Positions 45,967 to 56,846 of a DNA stretch of 64,000 nt are shown one piece after another. A program made the position numbers and the translations under genes. The stretch's first letter is position 1, and each line of letters opens with the position of its first letter. This DNA is from Dendrocalamus latiflorus (lineage: Eukaryota > Streptophyta > Magnoliopsida > Poales > Poaceae): assembly GCA_017311315.1 (NCBI GenBank), contig CM029671.1, positions 18,102,565 to 18,166,564 on the forward strand. Direction: 5' to 3'. The notes under the pieces are model-generated. The model saw nothing but the letters and a program-made list of their open reading frames with translations. It searched no databases and was not told the DNA's origin.

Positions 45967-46916
45967 GGTATAATTCATACTATACAACTTCAAACATTGG
46001 TAACCATTGGGATATTACTCTCAAGATTTTTCTTTAGAGAATACTACTTCAAAGATATTTGAATTCGCACAATACCATTTCTCCGATTTTAATTTATTTT
46101 GCACCTTTTTGCCCCGTGTGAAAAGGTATTTTTGTCCCCGGTCGCACCTGCCTGCACACGGGATGGTGCAACCCACCTAGCCCAATACTGATCGTGTCTA
46201 GACCTGACATTGTGTAATAGATGTTATGTATGCCACTTATGTAAGGAATCCCCTTAAGTTATTTTTGCTAGTATGTGTCGTTTGTGATCTGCAAACGTTA
46301 GGATAGATATTCAATTTTGTACTGGTTTAGTTTAGATGCTTAAGTATGGATGGCTTCATGCACATTTGTTTTCAATGTAGTTGTATTCTACGAATTATGT
46401 CTTCTACGCTGGAGTTTTATTATAGTCATCAATTCTCTTGAAGTCAATATATCTCACACCAAAAGATACAAATCATTGAAACGAAACAACAACACTAACA
46501 GGGGCAAATATGTCCTTTTGCACGACTCCAAAGTACGGCCCTGTTCTTTTCAGTTTCTAAAAGCTATTTTTTGTCTTTTCTACAGTAACTAGCTTTTAAA
46601 CGAAGTATCTTTTCAAGATAGGATCTACTAGTTAATTGTAGTACATACTTTACTGATTTCATTCATAACGGCAAAAGCCGTATGTGAGTTTCTGTTACTC
46701 TGTAATCTCTCGTATAAATAGCCCAAAATCCAAAAGCCGTATAGCCAAAAGCCATAAGTTTTAGCCAAAAAGAACAGGCTCTAAAAAGAGGGGAAATGGG
46801 GCAAATGGTATTGTGTGAATTCAAATATCTTTGAAGTGGTATTCTCTGGATAAAATTATTTGGAGTAGTATTTCAGTGGGTGCCAACATTTGGAATAATA
46901 TAGTATGAATTATTCC
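45967..46916. mobile_element. Long-TIR (Mutator-like) non-autonomous element
   Basis: The left arm 45967-46081 and right arm 46803-46916 are inverted copies of about 115 bp with small gaps: ATAATTCATACTATA / TATAGTATGAATTAT, then AGAGAATACTACTTCAAAGA / TCTTTGAAGTGGTATTCTCT, then AAATGGTATTGTG. Long TIRs suggest a Mutator-like element; no clean 9-bp TSD was found. A family A MITE (46541-46776) lies inside. No coding capacity. Confidence 0.72.
46541..46776. mobile_element. MITE family A copy inside the long-TIR element
   Basis: Best-preserved copy: CTGTTCTTTTCAGTTTCTAA at the left and GCCAAAAAGAACAG at the right give an inverted CTGTTCTTTT terminus. 236 bp. Confidence 0.8.
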
Positions 46917-47517
46917 CAATATAAACTACAAAGCACAAAAAAAAAATCCAATATTGACCCTTTGTGCATTTTGGGTGTTCCCCAACCAAAAGAGAGAATC
47001 CAGAACAACATGATGGGATCTTTCAAAGTGGTGGATTCTAAGGCAAGCAAAGAGGCGAGAGAAACAAAGCAGATTACTTCGGATCTGTGTGTGCATTGGC
47101 TGAGGAATCTCTCCCATCCCACCACCTACAAGGAGAAGAGGAAGCCAGATACAAGGAGAAGAAAGGTACCATCAAGAGCACAGAATAGCATATATTGGTC
47201 CGTTTCAAACGGGTCCAGTTTCTATCTTTCTTTTCTTATTTAAGCCTTAAATCACTTAGAGTTGATCAACTTTTAATTTTGGTTTGTTTTGGCTTTTTTG
47301 GTTTTTCTTTTTTTTTCTTGATTCATTTCTATTATCCGTGATGATATAACGGTTTTATTTATTTATTTATTTAATTGAATGACTTAGAAAAAGATAAGAT
47401 ATGCTATAGTGCAATTTCAACCAAAAGATAATGGCCAAAGCCATAAACCAGAAATTTAAGCTCTTTGGAGTGGCCCTAATTTGTATAGACTGCCCACAGG
47501 AAAAAAAAAGCAAAGCA
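46917..47517. other. Non-coding interval
   Basis: Open frames at 46905-47243 on both strands have no domain and no splice support. Confidence 0.35.
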
Positions 47518-47868
47518 CTAAGAGCAAGTACAATAATGCTGACTAGGTCGCCTCTAGCGAAATCCACGTCAACACAATCCTATGTGGAAGAGAGAGACAA
47601 GAGGAGAGAGAGGCAAGCTGTCCCTCATGTAAGAGGTGACCTCTAGCACATCATACGAGGACTTGGAGGCGATGCTAGTTCTTAGAGCAAGTACAATAAG
47701 GGTTAGGGTCGCCTCCAGCGAAATATTAAATGTTTGAGTGCTTTAGTAGAGGTAACCTCTACTCAACTTATTGTATTAGTTACCTCCACATGAGCCACGT
47801 GTACTCTTTTTGTTTATTTGGCTAGTCCTAGAGGTGGCAGCCACCTCTTCTATTAAACTTGCCCTAAG
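47518..47868. mobile_element. One or two MITEs with AGAGCAAGTACAATA ends
   Basis: AAGAGCAAGTACAATAATG at 47519 and TTAGAGCAAGTACAATAAGG at 47682 both start the same end. The second is closed at 47868 by TATTAAACTTGCCCTAAG, its inverse. Internal inverted GTCGCCTC / GAGGTGAC words occur in both halves. The first lacks its own right end, so it is truncated or was hit by the second. Confidence 0.7.
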
Positions 47869-48021
47869 TAGCATCTCATTAGTAATGAATTAGATTCCCC
47901 TTGATCAGCTAAAAGCTCCTTTCTTTGCTGCCAATTGCATGCATGGATTAGCCAATGGTTCTGATGCCCTCCGTCGTGGTGACGGCAACCTCTGGGTTGC
48001 ATTGGTTGGTCCCTTTCTTGG

Positions 48022-48296
48022 TGATCATTTGGGCTTATTTTTGATGGCTTATGGCTGAAAAGCACTGTAGCTGGCTGAAAAAATACTGTAGCTGACAGAG
48101 GCTTATTTAGCATAATTAAATTTAAAAAATTAAAAAATATAAAAAATATGTTAGCCCATTACATATAATACAATCAAATATGAGAAAAAAAGAACCGGCA
48201 GAAAAGCTCAACAAAAAGCCAAAAGTTTAGAAAAAGACGAAATTTATGAATAGTGAAAATAAGCTGGAAGCTACAAGCTGAAGCCAAAACGATCAC
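48022..48296. mobile_element. MITE family B copy
   Basis: TGATCATTTGGGC at the left and AAGCCAAAACGATCA at the right. Inner order as in the other copies (CTGTAGCTGGCTGAAAAA, GCTTATTTAGCATAATTAAA, AGAACCGGCAGAAAAGC). Confidence 0.78.
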
Positions 48297-49239
48297 AGCC
48301 TTGCAAAGGATTCTCCTCTCGTCTTCTCTACATGATGGACAAATTAAGGGTAGAGAGACAAAGTTATATGCATATATAGCAATTATTGTCACCAAATTGA
48401 TGGGATCTTCGATCACAAGCATGTCTCCAGCTGAATTGTATTCCAATCTTGATATAGACAATGGACTAATCGACGAAGACAGTGTCCATTTTAAAATGAT
48501 GTATTTATGTGCGTACTTCAATCTTAGCACGCTGTGATGCACCTTCTCACATCTAGCCTCAGTTATACGTAAACATATATGAATTCGGGCACAGTTCCTG
48601 TAACTCCAACCCTTTTTAGAATGGAATAAATTTCTACCCTACGGGTGTTCAATTTCATGCACCAACAATGGTTGAATCCAAGGCGCTCGTTTTCTAGAGA
48701 GCACAAGACAGGTACACATGTAACACATACTGCCTATATATATGCATGTGTACGTGTTTTTACATATGCTAGTAATATATCGGAGACACCTAATGCCTCA
48801 CAGAATACGAGTACATACTTTTCTACTGAATACACATACGTATACTCATGCTATTAGTGGATACCAACAGCAATTTAAGATTTGAACTATAGTAAACTGA
48901 GTGCACATCCATACGCCCATCTGCATACGTGCCAGCTTCCGAATCCAAGGCTGTCGCTGACACCCTCTTCCACGAGGAGACATGGAAATTAAGAGTATGT
49001 GTCAATGAGTTTTGTTTTTCCTTGTTTGTGATGTTGATTGCACGTCAGTGTCTCTAATGGACGATAAGACCTGCTACTAATAAAATAATTGACTTGTAAT
49101 TCAGATCGAGCAGGCGAGCTGTACCTATGCATGCAGGCCCTGGAATATTCATGGATCACAAAGGGAAGGGATCCAAAAATCCAATCAGTGGACGCTAGCT
49201 GCCAGGTAGTTGTTGGCACTATACGCTGTACCTCTAAAT
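48297..49239. other. Non-coding interval
   Basis: No gene or repeat recognised. Confidence 0.35.
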
Positions 49240-49482
49240 ATAGGATCTATTTGGTAACAGCTGCAGCTTATAATTTTTAGTTAAAATTGTGAAATTTTGG
49301 CTGTTTACAGTACAGATTACGGAGAGACAGATACTCCCTTGCGATTTTGGCTGGTACAGATATTAGGCTTTTAATGTGTAGATTGTTTAACTTATAGACC
49401 TCGTCTTGAGAAAATACTTCGTTTGAAAATTAGATAATATAGCAAAAATCAAAAAACATCAGTTCTAGAGGAAAAAACAGGC
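49240..49482. mobile_element. MITE family A copy
   Basis: Left GGTAACAGCTGCAGCTTATA, middle GGCTTTTAATGTGTAGATTG, right GTTTGAAAATTAG and GGAAAAAACAGGCCC. Closest to the copy at 61551. Confidence 0.68.
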
Positions 49483-49769
49483 CCATAGATAAAACGGCTC
49501 CTCGTTGCATCGAGGAGGCATCACCATGCACACACGACAGATATGGCTGGCCCCTCTGGCCTCGTGTAGTGGTGTTAGTTTGTACTATCCATCCCTTTCT
49601 CTCTCCTCTCTCTTGCCTGTCGTGTTTCACAAAATTAGAACTATTCTTCCGATGAGAGGGGAAGCTTCTCATTGACAGCTATAGCTTTGATATTATTGTT
49701 CTCTCTCTTACGCATATACTCCTATGTTAAGCTCGGGGATTCGCCCAGAGCACTGTCAGTAGGATTTTT

Positions 49770-50100
49770 TTTTGCGGAAAGCCCCTTCATTTTTGTGAAA
49801 TTATGTACGGATTCTCTGTTTTTGCAGCAAAACCCTTGCCATGTAAGTTAAAACCCTCTACTTTTTGAAACCACGTACATATGAGACATCGGTTTTCCAT
49901 AGAGGTCCTCCTTTTACTGGATAAAACCCCATGAATTTCTTGCAATTACGCATGGGTCCTTAGTTTTATGCGGAAAAACCCTTCACTTCCCTTGAAAATA
50001 TGTACGGGTCCTTGAATTTTTTTTCCAGAAAAACCCCTCTTACATATTGTCAGCTCTTTTACTTCGGTCCACGTGGTAGCTAGCGCGGTGTGGCGCCGTT
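49770..50100. repeat. Diverged tandem repeats with GAAAAACCCTTC words
   Basis: Four or five irregular units of about 60-75 bp with GCGGAAAAACCCTTCAC, GAAAATATGTACGGGTCCTT and similar. The last unit runs into TACTTCGGTCCACGTGGTAG and CTAGCGCGGTGTGGCGCC. A matching copy of this end lies at 50695-50815, beyond the inserted Tourist MITE. Confidence 0.65.
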
Positions 50101-50182
50101 CTTCCATTGCTAGTATTTACAGATGAAAACATGATGGCATGACGCTAGCATGGTTCTGTTTTTACAGGGATTCACAATGTTA

Positions 50183-50583
50183 GAGCATCTCCAGCATGAG
50201 CTCTCAAATCAAGGCCCCTATTTTTGATTTGAGGGCTCTCCTAACATTTGAGAGCTTGATTTTTTTGCATCTACTCCAGCAGCAGCTATCAAATCAGGGC
50301 CCTCAAATTCATCCTAATAGACACTGCCACGTGGGACCCATTCATCATCCAAAACCAAAATTTGAGGGCTTAGGACAAAAACACAGGTCCAGCAGGGCCC
50401 CTACTCAGGCCCTCAAAAGTAGGGGCCTCCTCCAGGGTCCCCAGGAATGAGGGCTTGATGGGTGAATTTGAGGGCCTCCTACTTTTGAGGGCCTGAGTAG
50501 GGGCCCTGCTGGACCTGTGTTTTTGTCCTCAGCCCTTAAATTTTGGTTTAGGAGCTTGTTTGAGGGCCCTGCTGGAGTTGCTC
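50183..50583. mobile_element. Tourist-type (PIF/Harbinger) MITE with a long internal hairpin
   Basis: TIRs GAGCATCTCCAGC and GCTGGAGTTGCTC, with a TTA target duplication at 50180-50182 and 50584-50586. Inside, 50353-50427 and about 50473-50548 form a near-perfect inverted repeat of about 75 bp with a roughly 45-nt loop. 401 bp, non-coding. Confidence 0.9.
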
Positions 50584-50694
50584 TTAAAGGTGCTTTTAGA
50601 GAAGGAAGTATGCAAATTCACGCAGGAGAACAATATTTGCCTTGTCACTGTGTTCCCTATCCACCTTGGGTACAGCACCGATAAAGGCCAAAAC

Positions 50695-50815
50695 AAGCGC
50701 TTTCCCGGAAATATGTACGGTCCATGATTTTCTAGAAAAACCCTTCTTATGAATTGTCGGCTTTTTTTTTTACTTCAGTCTACGTGGTAGCTAGCACAGC
50801 GTGACGCCGCGCAGG
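50695..50815. repeat. Second copy of the GAAAAACCCTTC / CACGTGGTAGCTAGC repeat
   Basis: GAAATATGTACGG, CTAGAAAAACCCTTCTTA, then TACTTCAGTCTACGTGGTAG matches 50005-50095. A direct copy on the far side of the Tourist MITE. Confidence 0.65.
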
Positions 50816-51854
50816 GGTAACCTATGGATAACTTGGAAGAGAACACTGGTAATATGGCAAAAGAGAGATACTAAATTACTGATCATATAGTAGAGAGCTA
50901 TGAACTACACTGACAAGTGGGTCTAATACATGTGTACTAAAGCATTTACTGGTTCCAAATTGGTTAGTTTGAAGTTATCCATTTTCACAGAAAATCTATT
51001 ATCAATGAAAAAATGAAACTTCAAACAACATTATGTACAAATACTAATCTTAGAGACCACCAGATTAAAATTAAGCTCAAGTTTGCTCACTATACAGTTC
51101 TGATTGGTTGCCACTACCCAGAAGAATCGAAGCCATGTTGGGACCTAACCTTGGTCGTATGTATCGGAGGATCTAAGAAAGAAAACGCCTCTTCTACACT
51201 AATCTAATCAACTTATTAATTGGCCTTTGCTCACCGTTTTGAGTCATTCTCTCTCGGTTGTGTTGACCTGGATGCGTTGTTAATAGATGATCTCTCGATG
51301 CAAGATTCCAACACAAGGACCAGATGATAACATATACTACTAGAACATTGTGATATAGAAATCTAGAATCTTGAGAATATCTTGGCAGGATTCGATCGCC
51401 AGCGAATATTATCAGAATATGAGCAAGCTTTGCTAGCTTGATCAAGGAAGTCTGGCCCCTTTGACCAAGCATGCACATTGGCACATTTTCCATATCAATA
51501 TTGGTTAAGTAAAAGCCAATTTCAGAAAACCAGTAGTTAATTAAGCTGTCCTAGTTAATTGCCTGCTCCTTACACGTGCGATTTCTCTGTTATATTAACG
51601 TTTCAGATTTAATTGTTTGTTTGTCCTTGAGAGATCCGTATCTTTGAAATGACTATATATCTTGATGCATGAATAACAATAATCGAGGCTAAAATATACC
51701 GTATAAGCAACTCTCAAGGCATACTTGTGGAATTAGGCTGCATTCATCGTGTATGTAACCCTAATAGCAACCATGTACATATCTCATTTTTCGATCTTAA
51801 AGTACGCATTTCGACCTTAAAACACTTGCCTAAAAAAGAACTCTAGAAACCACT
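50816..51854. other. Non-coding interval
   Basis: No gene or repeat recognised. Confidence 0.35.
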
Positions 51855-52032
51855 CAGGGGCGGAGCCATACCCCGGGCAAGGTAGGCTTCAGCCCAGGGT
51901 GTGAAAAAATATCTAGTGTATAGCCGGGTAAATTCAGTCCAGCCTGAATAACATTTTCATGGTTCAGTCCAGATAGCTTAGATCATTCCACCACTGAGTT
52001 TAGGACATAATCAAATCCTGACTCTGCCAGTG
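51855..52032. mobile_element. Small hAT MITE with 8-bp TSD
   Basis: TSD AAACCACT at 51847-51854 and 52033-52040. Ends CAGGGGCGGAGCCATAC and CCTGACTCTGCCAGTG are imperfect inverted repeats and match the ends of the element at 42254-42866. 178 bp. Confidence 0.88.
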
Positions 52033-52151
52033 AAACCACTTACTACTCCACTGTCCACATACGTCCATCTCAATGCCTAGTCATGCATATCACAACTAAT
52101 TGGATTAACATAAACAACCTTGAGGCATATGTACTCAGGAACAAGCTGTGT

Positions 52152-52365
52152 CTGTTCTTTTTGGCTGCGGCTTATGACTTTTGGGCTGTTTGTATGAGAT
52201 ATTACAGAGTAACAGAAACTCACATACGGTTTTTACCGATATAAATGAAGCCAGTAAATTATGTACTATAATTAACTAGTAAACTCTATCTTGAAAAAAT
52301 ACTCTATTTAAAATCTAGTTACTGTAGAAAAGTCTAAAAACAGTTTTTAGAAGCCGAAAAGAACA
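52152..52365. mobile_element. MITE family A copy
   Basis: CTGTTCTTTTTGGCTGCGGC at the left and GAAGCCGAAAAGAACA at the right, inverted. Orientation opposite to the copy at 52705. Confidence 0.78.
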
Positions 52366-52704
52366 TGCCTGCATTCCTCATGTGCTTAACCCTCTACAGT
52401 CTACACATCCGTGTACACATACATAGTACACCCTATTTTCCTTTACAAGATCCTCCTTATCATACCTAAACTAAACAATGTTTGACCTAGAAAGTTCATA
52501 TTATATTCTAATGGTGGAACAGGCCCAAGTGCCCAACCCAACACGGCAACACACTAAAAGTTTAAAGCATATCGACTTTGTACTCCGATGTCACCAAGAA
52601 CAAACCAAGTACAGGGGTACTACTGCCCCTGACCCTCGCCTAAAGGCAACTCGAGATAAAGAGCCATTCTTTCTTTGTTTCTCTCACTTCATGCAAACAG
52701 GCTA

Positions 52705-52918
52705 TGTTGTTTTCACCTTCTAAAAGCTGTTTTTCGATTTTTCTACAGTAACTAACTTTTAAACAAAATATTTTTTTAAGATAGAATTATTAGTTAATTA
52801 TAGTACATACTTTACTGACTTCATTTATATCAGCAAAAACCACACGTGAGTTTCTGTTATTCTGTAACCTCTCATATAAACAGCCCAAAAGTCACAAATC
52901 GCAGCTAAAAAGAATAGA
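52705..52918. mobile_element. MITE family A copy
   Basis: TTCTAAAAGCTGTTTTTCGA at the left and GCAGCTAAAAAGAATAGACC at the right. Only 340 bp from the previous copy and inverted relative to it. Confidence 0.72.
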
Positions 52919-52919
52919 C

Positions 52920-53392
52920 CCTAAGAGGGCATGCAACTACAAGTGGGGAGAAAGGTTTGAGACTTCTTTTCCTTCTTTTTGAAAGCTTTTAAAAAACTAA
53001 TTGACTTTTTTTTGCAGGCCGGCGGACGCCATCAAATCTCCACGGCACACACAACAGTCAACACAACACTATGGGAAGCACTGCACTGCACTTTACCATT
53101 TTCTCCTCCTTATCTGTCTGCCCAAGTGCAGATATTTACCTACTCTGACCTTCTTCCTCCTTCCTTTCTGCAGACCACTAGTCTAGAATCATTTCTATCT
53201 GGTCCCCTATGTTTCTGTTCTGCACTGCATTGGCACAAACTCTCATCTATGTAGCTGCACCAGAGTTGAAAAGAACAACAGCAACAATGTCAACATGTCA
53301 GAGAGAAATGAGCCCATGGATCGAGTTGCAAGTGGTAGCACACATGTTTCTTTCAAGAAAAGAGGATGAGAGAAGAAAAAAGTAGTGCGAGG
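52920..53392. other. Non-coding interval
   Basis: Two overlapping short frames (52979-53254) have no domain. Nothing else recognised. Confidence 0.35.
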
Positions 53393-53661
53393 TGATCAGT
53401 TCGGCTGAAAAGCTCGTGGCTTATGGCTGAAAATACTGTAGCTGGCTGAAAAAAACACTGTAGCTGACAGAGGCTTATTTAGCATAATTAAATTTAAAAA
53501 AATTAAAAATAAAAAATATGTTAGCCTATTACGTATAATACAAACAAATACGGGAAAAAAAAAGAACCGGCAAAAAAACTCAACGAAAAGCCAAAAGTTC
53601 AGAAAAAGACGAAACTTATGAATAGTGAAAAATAAGCCAGAAGCCGAAGCCGAGTTGATCA
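53393..53661. mobile_element. MITE family B copy
   Basis: TGATCAGTTCGGCTGAAAAG at the left and GAAGCCGAAGCCGAGTTGATCA (the last 20 bases are the inverse) at the right. Best-preserved copy of the family. Confidence 0.82.
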
Positions 53662-53865
53662 GGGAAGATAGCCATCGATAATTGTATATGGATGAAGGGA
53701 TTCAAGGAAGAGTGGCAGGCAAGCAAAGTGACAGCCATTCAGAACCCTAAAAAACCTTCTTTTGATGATCATGACAAATGTAGTAGTAGAGCATTTTTAC
53801 GAAGCTTTCAGATACCAAAGTGCAAACTTCTGAATTGACATGGCTGGAGAAAGGATAGAATCAAA

Positions 53866-54508
53866 TGTTGGGATTGAATTGCTTCATCATCTCTCGTCAC
53901 TTTGGATAAACACACACAGAGGGAGACTAATACAATGTTGGGATTGAATCACTCAATTTTTTATCTATTGCTGTGACTTAACACTTAACAGGAATTACAC
54001 GGCTTAAATAAACCTCATGCATACACATGACCTCTACGGACTCACTAACTCCACTAGTTTGGCTCTATTTCCATACATCTGGAATCTCTCCACGATCCGC
54101 ACGATTTGGGCAGTTTATTGATTTAGACTACGACCGCTTCTCATGGCTATGGCCGCTTCTCGCGGTGCTTCAACTTCTGACTTCTCCCAGCACTCGAACG
54201 CTCCAACTGCACTCGGCCACGTCCAACTTCTACATTGTTCTTCGACTGCTACAATTTTTTTCGAGTACCGATAGCTACAGTGTCCTTCCGAGTGCCGACT
54301 GCTACAATGATCTTCGACCGAATCTTTGATCGCATTATCGACTGCCCTTCGTACTTGGAGTCTTCGACTGCCCTCGTACTCGGAATCTTCGACTACGACT
54401 ACCATAGCTTCGACTGTTGCTTCGACTACGGTTTCGACCACTGCTTCAACTGTGGTTTCGACCATGGTTTCTACGACCACTTATAAATTATCAAGATTAA
54501 TTCTAACA
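53866..54508. mobile_element. Solo LTR
   Basis: TSD TCAAA at 53861-53865 and 54509-54513. The sequence begins TGTTGGGATTGAAT and ends AATTCTAACA, imperfectly inverse as LTR ends are. 643 bp. The first 14 bases recur at 53934. The 3' half (54100-54480) is rich in TTCGACTGC-type words. No internal region remains, as after LTR-LTR recombination. Confidence 0.75.
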
Positions 54509-54513
54509 TCAAA

Positions 54514-56397
54514 TACAGCTAGCTGCCTGCTAGCTTGATGATCAATTGGAACCCTGCTGGTCCAAACCTGACGATGCTTTACTTACTGAACTACGATTAT
54601 TGGTCTGGACTCTGGCATCTTCACACCAACTTGCCAGATTGAACTTATTCTACAGGTCATTTTCACCATAAAAAAGACAAGAAAATTCTATGCTGCTAAT
54701 AGCAGTATCATCACAAATATATCCAAGGAGCAAGCAGGCAACATAACAGCAAACAGTACTAGCTGAAAAGCTATTGACGGCCAAGTCGGAGGACACCTGT
54801 ACGGCAGGAGCAGCTGCACGGGTCTCACGGCAGGCACACTTGCAATTGGGAGCGATCCATCGAATTTTTTCTCACTAGATTTTGTGCCTTTTCTTTTCCT
54901 TTTCCTGCTTCTTCTGCCTGTGTGATGACAGATACTGACTGCAATATGATTCACGTTCTACAGCTCGATCAATGGACTGACTGGAATCTCCCCAATCTTT
55001 AGCGACATGGAAGCCAACTAGAATCCACCCACTGCTCACAGCGACCCGATCGCGACATCCTGATCGATGCATTCTCATAGTCAACTCCCATTTTATTGGC
55101 TTTACAAAAGGAAAGATTATCCTGCATTTTAGTCCTTTAACTCTGTTCCGTGGCCGTCCCTAAACCCGTTCTGACATCTGCATTTTTTAAGGCCTAATTT
55201 AACCTGGTGTCTTTCGATAAAATGAAAAAAACTAGCTAGTTCAGTGCATGAGCTAGCTAGCAGCAGCGAAAACTATCTAACCCTGTGTACCTATCAAGCA
55301 CAGTGGAGTCGGATTCCATTCTATCGAGCGTATTCACTCAATTTGCATCGACAGGGACTCATCGCAACTGAAGAAAGGATGTCACTGTTGATTCCTTCTT
55401 GCAACTGTACATACGCCGAAATATACGTTCCAAGATTCCAGTACTGTCACTTGCATTGCATGGCACTGCTTGACATGTCGCTGGCATGAAAGTTGCAACT
55501 GAAAGAAGAGATAGCACAGGACGAGCATTGACAACTGTAGTTGCAGTGCACTGCAGCAACAGGTTCTTTTGCAAGTGTAACACACCGCGCTTTAGGCATA
55601 TAATGTCAGTTGGTTCAAATCGTAGCACCTCCAGGTTAGTCCTTTTGGGTGAAACAAGGACAAGCACAAGAGAGTGTTACTCATGTGAACTGACCTTGTG
55701 GTCGAGCTAGGCTTTGAGCGAATGTTGGGCCACGTGGTGTTACAAACAGGCTCGTTTGTAAGTCCAGAAATTTAAGAGGGAAGAAATTAATAAATTGAAA
55801 CTGAAGAGATGATATAGATATATCACTTCGTTGGATGGCACTGGCACGGCCCAATATTGTGGCCTGGGAATGCAGTTTTTACTCCTGGGCCCATAATAGA
55901 GCAATGTACAGGCTCAGTAGCAGCAATCTGCTAAGATTTTCATGCAAAACTCAGCTAAACAAGTTCTACGATCCTCTAAAAAAAAGGTTCTACCAAATGT
56001 GCTTTACAAAAGAAGTAGTTTTAGGAAATGCCAAGCAACCCACGGATGATCAGTGGCAGATCTAGGATTTCACCGCGTCCTAGGCTGAACTCTAAAAAAC
56101 TAACAACCTAGAAGTAATGTCAATTTATATCCACACAAACGGCGTAACAAAAGTATGTCCCAAATGCATTATTGACATAAAACTTTAGCTCAATACTTCA
56201 ACATATAACATAATAAAAAAAGCATGGCAAAAACACGAATACCGCGATATGATATTTTGCAAAAACAAGGATATGATGATATGGCAAGTGCATATGTATT
56301 TAAAAATTTAAAAAATATAGACAAGCTACGTGAGAGCGAGAAACTGAAATTACCTTGACGAATGATATACATTCTATTATTCCTTACCTCCTCCAGT
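54514..56397. other. Non-coding interval
   Basis: No gene recognised. CAGTGGCAGATCTAGGATTT at 56050 resembles a hAT end of the 42254/51855 type but has no partner. Confidence 0.4.
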
Positions 56398-56560
56398 CAT
56401 CGTGGACCAAGATAGACCATGATGACGCTGATATTGTCATGGAAGTGCCTCCTCACTCCCCTCTCTATCGTCTTCAGATCACGAAAACTGCCCTCTCTCT
56501 TCCTTGTGGCTTCCTTCAAGGCAGCCCTTGCTAATCTATTTGCTATTCCGTCCAAGAATT
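56398..56560 (-). pseudogene. Fragment of a plant PP2C protein phosphatase gene (C-terminal exon)
   Basis: The minus strand reads LDGIANRLARAALKEATRKR, then FRDLKTIERGVRRHFHDNIS and VIMVYLGPR, then TGA at 56399-56397. The block RGVRRHFHD(D/N)I(T/S)VI(V)(V/L) is the C-terminal end of clade D-type plant PP2C phosphatases. The Asp usually before the Ile in the metal-binding HDD motif is Asn here (HDN), so even an intact protein would lack that ligand. No upstream exon of the gene is visible. It lies 44 bp beyond the end of a Copia gag fragment on the same strand, which suggests capture. Confidence 0.78.
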
Positions 56561-56603
56561 ATTTCACATAAGCTTGGTGTTATTTTATTGCCCAACATAT
56601 CAT

Positions 56604-56846
56604 TCATGCGTGGACAAATCCCCCCATGATGGCAAGATCAAATGTTGTTAATGTTATATCAAAATTCCCCCATGATTGCCTAGGAGACTGAACCGACGGT
56701 GGCGGAGAAGGACGCGCACCGGTAACATGTCCGTAAAGGCGGAGACCATCAAGCGTGATCTCCATGAGAGAACACCATAGCTTGTAGTTCATTCCATGTA
56801 GCTTTGTTCCCGAGAATGGGATCACAATAGATAGAATAGAAGCCAT
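56604..56846 (-). pseudogene. Copia Gag N-terminal fragment
   Basis: IPFSGTKLHGMNYKLWCSLM followed by EITLDGLRLYGHVTGARPSP is the classic start of Copia Gag (F-x-G-x-N-Y-x-x-W...L-x-G-x-x-L-x-G-H-x-x-G). About 80 codons, then a stop. In an intact element it would form the virus-like particle core. Confidence 0.85.

Noticed and set aside
54115..54538. Val/Glu- or Ser/Thr-repeat frames
   Set aside because: Lie in the TTCGACTGC-type low-complexity part of the solo LTR.
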